Source of the DNA: JBGOUV01 sp041477815
Lineage (GTDB): Bacteria > Acidobacteriota > Terriglobia > Bryobacterales > JACQDG01
Assembly: GCA_041477815.1 (NCBI GenBank)
Contig: JBGOUV010000257.1
Coordinates: 1 to 10,247, forward strand
Reading direction: 5' to 3'
DNA: 10,247 nucleotides
Part shown: piece after piece, positions 5,998 to 10,247 of the stretch
Layout: every line of letters begins with the position of its first letter
Numbering within the stretch: the stretch's first letter is position 1
Translations under genes and position numbers: made by a program
The notes under the pieces: model-generated
What the model was told of the DNA's origin: nothing
The model's database searches: none
What the model saw: only the letters and a program-made list of their open reading frames with translations

Positions 5998-7922
5998 AGG
6001 GACACTCGGGTGGGCCGCGCGCGGTACTCGGCCAGAGCCATCAGCGGGAAATATTGTGCGTATAAGTGATAGTTGAGATAGAAGACCCGGGGGAATCCGG
6101 TGCCGGTGAACGAGGAATCCTCCCAGCGGCCGTCTTCGTCCTGGGTGCGGAGCAGGTACTCGACGCCGGCCTGCACGCTGACGGTGGCGTAGTCGCCGCC
6201 GGCGAACAGGGCCATCAGGGCCCAGGCGGTTTGGGAGGCGGTGCTCGGTCCGGTGGCCTTCTGGCCGGGGTCGTCGTAGCTGGCGCAGGACTCACCCCAG
6301 CCGCCGTCGGCGTTCTGGTAGGAGCGGATGAACTCGCCGGCCTGGATGATGCGGGCTTCGCGAGGATTCACCCCCGCCGCCCGCAAGCCCCGCAGAGCGA
6401 AGCAGGTGCCGTAGATGTAGTTCACGCCCCAGCGCCCGGTCCAGCTTCCATCGGGTTCCTGGGTCCGCCGCAGAAACTCCACCCCGCGCGCCACCGCCGG
6501 ATGGTTCCGCAGCCCCATGGCGCAGAGGCCCTCGACTACGCGGCCGGTGATATCGGCGCAGGGGGGATACAGCATGGCGTTGTGGTCGGCGAAAGGGACC
6601 TCGTTCAGGATCTGGCGGTTGTTGTCCTTGTCGAAAGCGGCCCAGCCGCCGTTCTTGGACTGCATGGCCAGTATCCAATGGACCGCCCGCCGCTCGGCGG
6701 CCGCCTGCGCCTCGTCATCCGGCGCCGCGGCGTACCGCAGCGCCAGCAGCACCATGGCCGTATCGTCGATGTCGGGATAGAACTCGTTGGCAAATTCGAA
6801 ATACCAGCCGCCGGGCTCGACGCCGGGGCTCTTCACCGCCCAGTCGCCCGGACGCCGGACTTCCTTGGTGAGCAGCCACTGGGCCGCCCGAGCCATACCC
6901 GGATGGTCGTGGAATCCGGCTACACCGAGGCCGTAGGCGGCAATAGCGGTATCCCACACCGGGGAGAAACAGGGCTGCAACCGCAGCGTACCGCCTTCCC
7001 GGATCACGAGGTTTTCAAGCTGCCGGATGGCCCGGGCCAGAACGGGGTGATCGGTGTGGTAACCCAGGGCATGGAGCGCCAGGATGGAGTTGAGCATGGA
7101 GGGGAAAATCGCCCCCAGCCCGTCGGAGTTCTCGAACCGCTCCAGGATCCACTGTTCACACTTCTGCAAGGCCTCGCGGCGGTGGGGCAGGAAGCCGGAA
7201 CGCTCCAGCAGCTTCAGAAGATGGTCCACCATCCAGAAGAAGCCCGGTTGCGGAGGTTCCTGCTGGGGGGTGTGCAGCTCCTCGAGGTGGAAGCCGTCGG
7301 GAACCGGCCGCTGCGGCCGCAGGGCCCACAGCACCGAGAGCGGCACCACAATGGCCCGCGTCCAGGAGGACATTTCGTAGATGTTGAGGTAGGCGCTCGG
7401 ACTCAGCAGGATCAGCTCCGGCGGGATGCTCGGGATCCGGTCCCGGTCATAGAGTCCAAAGAAGCTCAGGTAAATACGGGCGTAGCTATTGGTTCTCTCG
7501 ATCCCCCCCAGCTCCAGAATGCGCTGACAGGCCGCCTTCATGTGGGGCTGCTCCGGGGTGGCGCCGGCCAGCTTGAGAGCAAAGTACGCTTTCACCGACG
7601 CGCTCAGGTTGTCCGGACCCCCGGGATAGATGCTCCAGCCGCCGGAGGCAGTCTGGCGCTCGCGGATATAGCGGGCCGCTTCCTGGATCCGGTCCCAGGC
7701 CCGGGGACGCCAGGGCCCGCCCGGCGCCGGCGGATCCATCCAAAGCTGAAACAGGATATAGTCGGACTCCAGGGTGGTGTCGGCTTCAAGCTCCCCATTC
7801 CAGTAACCCTGGGGACTCTGGAGGTCGAGCAGGCAGCGGCCGGCCCGCTCGATGGCCTGGTCCAGTCTGTGGAGGACGGGCTGGCGGACGGGGGCTGCTG
7901 CCGTTTGGCTTTCCGCGGTCAT
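5994..7922 (-). CDS. shc: Squalene-hopene cyclase (SHC)
   Basis: A 642-residue class II triterpene cyclase that protonates squalene and folds it into hopene/hopanol at the membrane. The protonating motif DIDDTA is at residues 384-389, preceded by the usual FANEFYP. Repeated QW motifs are seen at 35-41 (QSPQGYW), 90-96 (QTASGGW), 421-427 (QSKNGGW), 488-494 (QEPDGSW), 536-542 (QNADGGW) and 594-600 (QDEDGRW). The C-terminus GTGFPRVFYLNYHLYAQYFP is typical of bacterial SHC. Length is normal. The frame is open further upstream, but ATG at 7922 is chosen because it gives the family length and overlaps the ispH stop as ATGA. The stop in turn overlaps the hpnH start in the same way. No frameshift or missing active-site residue is seen. 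The gene is also called hpnF in hopanoid clusters. Confidence 0.97.
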   Translation of the reverse strand: MTAESQTAAAPVRQPVLHRLDQAIERAGRCLLDLQSPQGYWNGELEADTTLESDYILFQLWMDPPAPGGPWRPRAWDRIQEAARYIRERQTASGGWSIYPGGPDNLSASVKAYFALKLAGATPEQPHMKAACQRILELGGIERTNSYARIYLSFFGLYDRDRIPSIPPELILLSPSAYLNIYEMSSWTRAIVVPLSVLWALRPQRPVPDGFHLEELHTPQQEPPQPGFFWMVDHLLKLLERSGFLPHRREALQKCEQWILERFENSDGLGAIFPSMLNSILALHALGYHTDHPVLARAIRQLENLVIREGGTLRLQPCFSPVWDTAIAAYGLGVAGFHDHPGMARAAQWLLTKEVRRPGDWAVKSPGVEPGGWYFEFANEFYPDIDDTAMVLLALRYAAAPDDEAQAAAERRAVHWILAMQSKNGGWAAFDKDNNRQILNEVPFADHNAMLYPPCADITGRVVEGLCAMGLRNHPAVARGVEFLRRTQEPDGSWTGRWGVNYIYGTCFALRGLRAAGVNPREARIIQAGEFIRSYQNADGGWGESCASYDDPGQKATGPSTASQTAWALMALFAGGDYATVSVQAGVEYLLRTQDEDGRWEDSSFTGTGFPRVFYLNYHLYAQYFPLMALAEYRARPTRVSL

Positions 7923-8911
7923 AAAGTTGCGATTTGTGTGAGACGCGAGGAGGCGGCCGCCAGTTCCGGCGGCAGCGCGAACCGCACGTCCTCTTCTACC
8001 AACTCCACTTCCTCCACCCGGTGGAAGCCATGACGGCGAAGGTACGCGAGCAGGTCTTCCACCAGATCCTCCGGCGCCGACGCCCCGGCCGTGACCGCCA
8101 CCCGCCGCGCGCCGTCCAGCCAAGCCGGATCGATCTCCGTCGCATCGTCGACCAGGTGTGCCCGGGCCCCCCAGTTGTCGCCCACCTCCACCAGACGCCG
8201 TGAGTTCGAGCTGTTATCCGAGCCCACCACCAGCAGGAGATCGCATTGCGGGGACACGGTCCGGACCGCCTGCTGGCGGTTTTCCGTGGCGTAGCAGATG
8301 TCCTGCGCCGGCGGCGCCTGAATCGCTGGAAACCGTCCGACCAGACGGGCTACGATATCGCGCGTCTCGTCCAGGCTCAAAGTAGTCTGGGTGAGGTAGC
8401 AAACCCGCTGTGGATCGGCCACTTCCAGGTGGTCCACATCGTTCACCGAGGATACCAGCACCATGCGCTCCGGCGCCTCGCCCAGCGTCCCGATGACCTC
8501 GTCGTGGTGCTTATGGCCGATCAGGACGATGGTGTAACCCTCGCGGGCGAATTTCACCGCTTCCAGATGCACCTTGGTCACCAGCGGGCAGGTAGCGTCG
8601 ATGGCCTTCAGCGCCCGGTCCCGGGCCTGCTGCCGCACCACCGGAGCCACGCCGTGCGCGCTGAACACCGCCCGCGCTCCTGCCGGAACCTCTTCCAACT
8701 CTTCGACAAAAATCGCCCCCTGTGCCGCCAGCCTCTCCACCACGTGTTTGTTATGCACGATCTCCTTGCGCACATAGACCGGCGGCCCGTAGATCTTCAG
8801 GGCCAGCTCCACGATGTCGATGGCCCGCACCACCCCGGCGCAAAACCCCCGGGGTTTCAGCAACAAGACAACCTTATCGTCGGGCGCAGCAATTTGGTCA
8901 GGCACCGGCAT
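7919..8911 (-). CDS. ispH: IspH, 4-hydroxy-3-methylbut-2-enyl diphosphate reductase
   Basis: A 330-residue iron-sulfur enzyme, last step of the MEP pathway, making IPP and DMAPP from HMBPP. The three cluster cysteines are Cys24 (PRGFCAG), Cys108 (DATCPLV) and Cys206 (DICYATENRQ). Active-site residues match His53 (VHNKHV), His86 (FSAHGV) and Glu138 (HHDEVIG), with GSDNSSNSRRL (230-240) binding the diphosphate. The frame continues upstream past the operon promoter, so the start must be internal. ATG at 8911 fits: it gives about 12 residues before the first strand and lies some 34 bases after the predicted transcript start. GAGG (8918-8915) is only three bases before it; GTG at 8905 would have better spacing and is an alternative. 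As the first gene of the operon it ties C5 precursor supply to hopanoid synthesis. Confidence 0.95.
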   Translation of the reverse strand: MPVPDQIAAPDDKVVLLLKPRGFCAGVVRAIDIVELALKIYGPPVYVRKEIVHNKHVVERLAAQGAIFVEELEEVPAGARAVFSAHGVAPVVRQQARDRALKAIDATCPLVTKVHLEAVKFAREGYTIVLIGHKHHDEVIGTLGEAPERMVLVSSVNDVDHLEVADPQRVCYLTQTTLSLDETRDIVARLVGRFPAIQAPPAQDICYATENRQQAVRTVSPQCDLLLVVGSDNSSNSRRLVEVGDNWGARAHLVDDATEIDPAWLDGARRVAVTAGASAPEDLVEDLLAYLRRHGFHRVEEVELVEEDVRFALPPELAAASSRLTQIATL

Positions 8912-8951
8912 GAGCCTCAAAAGACACAGTAATCCCCGTTGAGCGAACTCC

Positions 8952-8981
8952 ATTATAGCAGCAAGCACTCCTCGGTGACAC
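8952..8981 (-). promoter_or_regulatory. Predicted sigma-70-type promoter of the hopanoid operon
   Basis: The minus strand carries a perfect TATAAT at 8957-8952. A weak -35 candidate, GTGTCA (8981-8976), lies 18 bases further upstream and matches TTGACA at only three positions. A transcript starting near 8945 would have a leader of about 34 bases before the ispH ATG. The same TATAATG also creates an ATG at 8953 in the ispH frame, but that codon would lie within the -10 element, so it is unlikely to be the start. All genes downstream are packed without gaps large enough for another promoter. Confidence 0.5.
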
Positions 8982-9271
8982 CCCTGTTCCATGGGGCGAC
9001 GCCAACCGAATCCACATGGCACCGCACACCGTGGGGACGGAGGCGGTCGAGCCAAACGTACCAACCGCCTCTTCTTCCCCGCACCGCTCGCCCAGAGCGA
9101 TCTCCGCAATCTGCAAGAGGCGCTGTTCAGGGAGGGATAGACGCTTACTAAACTGTTTACTGTCCATGTGTTGCGCGGAAGCGAGTATCCGTTCGCCGGA
9201 TCCCGAGGAGAGTGATCCGGTCCGGCGTGACTGGGTCCCTGCACCAGGAGCAGGAAGGCGAAACCGCCTGG
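8982..9271. other. Stretch without a recognisable gene upstream of the operon promoter
   Basis: About 290 bases between the operon promoter and the end of the decayed TIGR03437 gene. A short minus-strand frame starting at ATG 9167 (MDSKQFSKRLSLPEQRLLQIAE...) looks protein-like for about 30 residues, then loses character and runs out of frame over the ispH start; it has no ribosome binding site. One perfect 7-bp inverted repeat, CCGGATC/GATCCGG at 9196-9220 with an 11-base loop, is present but has no T-run on either side, so it is not a convincing terminator. Nothing else is seen. Confidence 0.45.
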
Positions 9272-9840
9272 TTACAAAGGGACGGCGATCGAAAGCTGAG
9301 CCGGAACGGCATCGCCCGCCGGGGTGCGCTCCGGTACCTGAACGTTGACCTGGTACAAGCCCACGAAACCCGGCGCCAGGCCGGAAAAAGAGCAGGAGCG
9401 CCAGGAGACCGCCGATGGTCACAGCAGGCACGACCGGGGTTGTTGAAAAGGGGTTGCGCGAGGCCGGAACTCCCGTCGCCGACGGATTCGTGACCGGTCC
9501 CAAGCCAGTGGCGAAGAATCTCAAGCGCCTCGCCGGAGCTAATGGGAGCGGAGGCGTCCGCCAGCTTGCCCTGCAAAGTCACAATGGCTCCCTGGCCCTG
9601 CGCGTTGGTGGCAAACAGGCCCGGATGGTAGGCCGCTAGCGCCACAGTTTTCGGCGAGCCGGTCACGCTGTTGACGGTTACGGCGGCGCCGCGTGTAGGC
9701 GTCCGGCCAGCTTCCAGGGGACCTGAAAATTGACCTGCCCCGGGAGATACGAATGCCAGGGGCGCGGCGATACCGTCGAGTTGGAGGCTGGTTCCCGACA
9801 GACTGGCGGGCCGCGCCGAGGTTTCCGGAAGCCGTGGCGC
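9272..9840 (-). pseudogene. Decayed TIGR03437-type C-terminal domain (Solibacter-expanded secreted-protein family)
   Basis: Translation across three frames of the minus strand rebuilds one continuous domain. Frame one, from about 9831, gives SLSGTSLQLDGIAAPLAFVSPG. A switch then gives PGQVNFQVPWKLAGR, then the first frame returns with AAVTVNSVTGSPKTVALAAY and HPGLFATNAQGQGAIV. After a third switch (about 9524) FATGLGPVTNPSATGVPASR and TVTIGG-like sequence follows. After a fourth, near a run of T (about 9380), FSGLAPGFVGLYQVNVQVPE continues to AVPL and a TAA at 9274-9272. These phrases match the C-terminal domain common in Solibacter-type large secreted or beta-propeller proteins. At least four single-base-type shifts and the missing 5' part make it a relic. 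The neighbouring 8 kb of hpn genes shows no shifts, so sequencing error is an unlikely explanation. Family identification is from memory of its consensus. Confidence 0.82.
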
Positions 9841-9856
9841 CGGGGACACGTTCCGC

Positions 9857-9885
9857 TTGACATGAAGTACTTTATAACATAAAGT
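9857..9885 (+). promoter_or_regulatory. Candidate plus-strand promoter upstream of the radical SAM gene
   Basis: A perfect TTGACA at 9857-9862 is followed after 17 bases by TAAAGT (9880-9885), four of six matches to TATAAT. The spacer is strikingly AT-rich in a GC-rich region. A start near 9892 would fall next to the ATG at 9893, which would make the transcript nearly leaderless if that codon is used. It points at the plus-strand radical SAM gene and is divergent from the hopanoid operon. Confidence 0.4.
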
Positions 9886-9886
9886 A
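9868..9886. promoter_or_regulatory. AT-rich 19-bp palindrome, possible operator
   Basis: TACTTTAT-AAC-ATAAAGTA is a perfect 8-bp inverted repeat around a three-base centre. It covers the spacer and -10 region of the candidate plus-strand promoter, a normal place for a repressor operator. No regulator gene is visible in the window, so the binding protein is unknown. It could also be a chance AT-rich dyad. Confidence 0.4.
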
Positions 9887-9892
9887 TCATCC

Positions 9893-10036
9893 ATGAGCGA
9901 AACGAGTCAGCCGTGGTTCCGATCTCCGCGACGCCGCTGGCGCCCGCCTGAGATGATGCGGCCGCCGCTCCTGGATTCCACGATCTCCCCAGGACCGATA
10001 CAGCCGCGCTATGCGCTCCTTATTAATCCCTATTAA
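9893..10036 (+). pseudogene. Upstream frame of the radical SAM gene, stopped by a 10-bp duplication
   Basis: An open frame from ATG 9893 (other in-frame ATGs at 9953 and 9956) runs 47 codons and ends in RYALLINPY then TAA at 10034-10036. RYALLINP is the expected first beta strand of a cobalamin-binding Rossmann domain. Deleting one copy of the 10-base repeat at 10021-10040 would join this frame directly to NPFYPKDPNASFGKHVL downstream, giving RYALLINPFYPKDP. So the duplication looks like the cause of the stop. The first 35 or so codons are Arg/Pro-rich and may not have been translated even in the intact gene. No clear ribosome binding site precedes any of the ATGs. Confidence 0.5.
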
Positions 10037-10247
10037 TCCCTTCTACCCCAAGGATCCAAACGCGAGCTTCGGAAAGCACGTGCTTACGCCGACACTCGCT
10101 TTGACCAGTTTCGCAGCGACGACACCAGAACACTGGCAGGTTCGGTATTGGGACGAGAACCTCCTAGATGGGCGGCCACCTTTTGCAATAATGCCCGAGG
10201 TGGTGGGGATCACAGTCCACCTGACCTTCGCGAGGCGGGCGTTCGAG
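10011..10247 (+). CDS. Cobalamin-binding-domain radical SAM protein, N-terminus (runs off window edge)
   Basis: From ATG 10011 the frame stays open for 79 codons to the window end: MRSLLIPINPFYPKDPNASF, then GKHVLTPTLALTSFAATTPE, HWQVRYWDENLLDGRPPFAI and MPEVVGITVHLTFARRAFE. This resembles the N-terminal B12-binding Rossmann domain of class B-type radical SAM enzymes, with the pattern LL-x-NP, P-x-LAL, AATTPE-W-V-x-x-x-DE and VVGIT. The catalytic CxxxCxxC lies beyond the window, so the reaction is unknown. The N-terminus does not look like HpnP or HpnR, the C-2 and C-3 hopanoid methylases, as I remember them. The ATG at 10011 is in frame only because of the 10-base tandem duplication; the undisturbed gene would have used the other frame from upstream. 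The product from 10011 would carry three extra residues in the first strand. No strong ribosome binding site is seen. Confidence 0.68.
   Translation, partial: MRSLLIPINPFYPKDPNASFGKHVLTPTLALTSFAATTPEHWQVRYWDENLLDGRPPFAIMPEVVGITVHLTFARRAFE
10021..10040 (+). repeat. Perfect 10-bp tandem duplication (TATTAATCCC x2)
   Basis: Two identical adjacent copies, 10021-10030 and 10031-10040, at the codons for the first beta strand of the radical SAM protein. Ten is not a multiple of three, so gain or loss of a copy shifts the frame. One copy joins the upstream frame to the body of the gene; two copies put a stop in that frame and bring ATG 10011 into frame. Confidence 0.9.

Noticed and set aside
6066..8033. 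Long open plus-strand frame opposite the cyclase gene
   Set aside because: It is antisense to a fully conserved squalene-hopene cyclase. High GC content suppresses stops on the opposite strand, and its translation is His/Gly/Val-rich without any domain.
7923..8123. N-terminal extension of the cyclase upstream of ATG 7922
   Set aside because: It overlaps the conserved C-terminus of ispH in another frame and is Gly/Arg-rich; ATG 7922 gives the family length and an ATGA junction.
8898..9167. Small minus-strand frame MDSKQFSKRLSLPEQRLLQ... as a gene
   Set aside because: It has no ribosome binding site, loses protein character after about 30 residues, covers the operon promoter and ends within ispH. 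It could be a remnant but is not supported as a gene.
9196..9220. Inverted repeat CCGGATC/GATCCGG as a transcription terminator
   Set aside because: The loop is 11 bases and no T-run follows on either strand.
8912..9244. N-terminal extension of IspH upstream of ATG 8911
   Set aside because: The extra residues have no IspH homology and cover the TATAAT promoter, and the total length would exceed the family by over 100 residues.
10011..10247. Assigning the plus-strand radical SAM protein to HpnP or HpnR
   Set aside because: The visible N-terminus does not match the starts of those methylases as I remember them, and the catalytic domain is outside the window.

Overview
This is a GC-rich window dominated by a hopanoid (bacterial triterpenoid) biosynthesis operon. 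All operon genes lie on the minus strand and are transcribed from about position 8945 leftwards off the window edge. In order of transcription they are ispH (MEP-pathway terminal reductase), shc/hpnF (squalene-hopene cyclase), hpnH (adenosylhopane-forming radical SAM enzyme), hpnA (SDR 'hopanoid-associated sugar epimerase'), hpnG (nucleoside-phosphorylase-type enzyme), two zinc-dependent medium-chain dehydrogenases, hpnC (hydroxysqualene synthase) and the first 17 codons of hpnD (presqualene diphosphate synthase), cut by the window edge. The genes touch or overlap throughout (ATGA overlaps, TAG-ATG and TAG-GTG abutments), so this is one translationally coupled unit. It links isoprenoid precursor supply (IspH), C30 assembly (HpnC/D), cyclisation (SHC) and side-chain extension (HpnH, HpnG, possibly the two dehydrogenases).

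The likely source is an acidobacterium of the Solibacter/Bryobacter type. The evidence is the high GC, this operon layout, and a decayed gene upstream (about 9272-9840) that carries a C-terminal domain typical of the TIGR03437 family, which is highly expanded in Candidatus Solibacter. This is an inference from remembered family patterns, not from a search.

Two operon genes appear to carry in-frame extra segments. hpnG contains about 45-50 extra codons encoded by an array of GC-rich hairpins (about 3461-3600). hpnH contains about 40 extra Pro/Asp-rich residues between its amphipathic N-terminus and its radical SAM core (about 5820-5940). Both reading frames survive.

Upstream of the operon (8958-9892) there is no intact gene. 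The region holds the operon promoter (a perfect TATAAT on the minus strand at 8952-8957), a featureless stretch, the multiply frameshifted TIGR03437 relic, and an AT-rich 19-bp palindrome inside a plausible plus-strand promoter. To the right, divergent from the operon, begins a plus-strand cobalamin-binding-domain radical SAM protein that runs off the window. Its first codons are hit by a perfect 10-bp tandem duplication (10021-10040). This stops the frame coming from the upstream ATG, while an alternative ATG at 10011 is in frame with the remainder.
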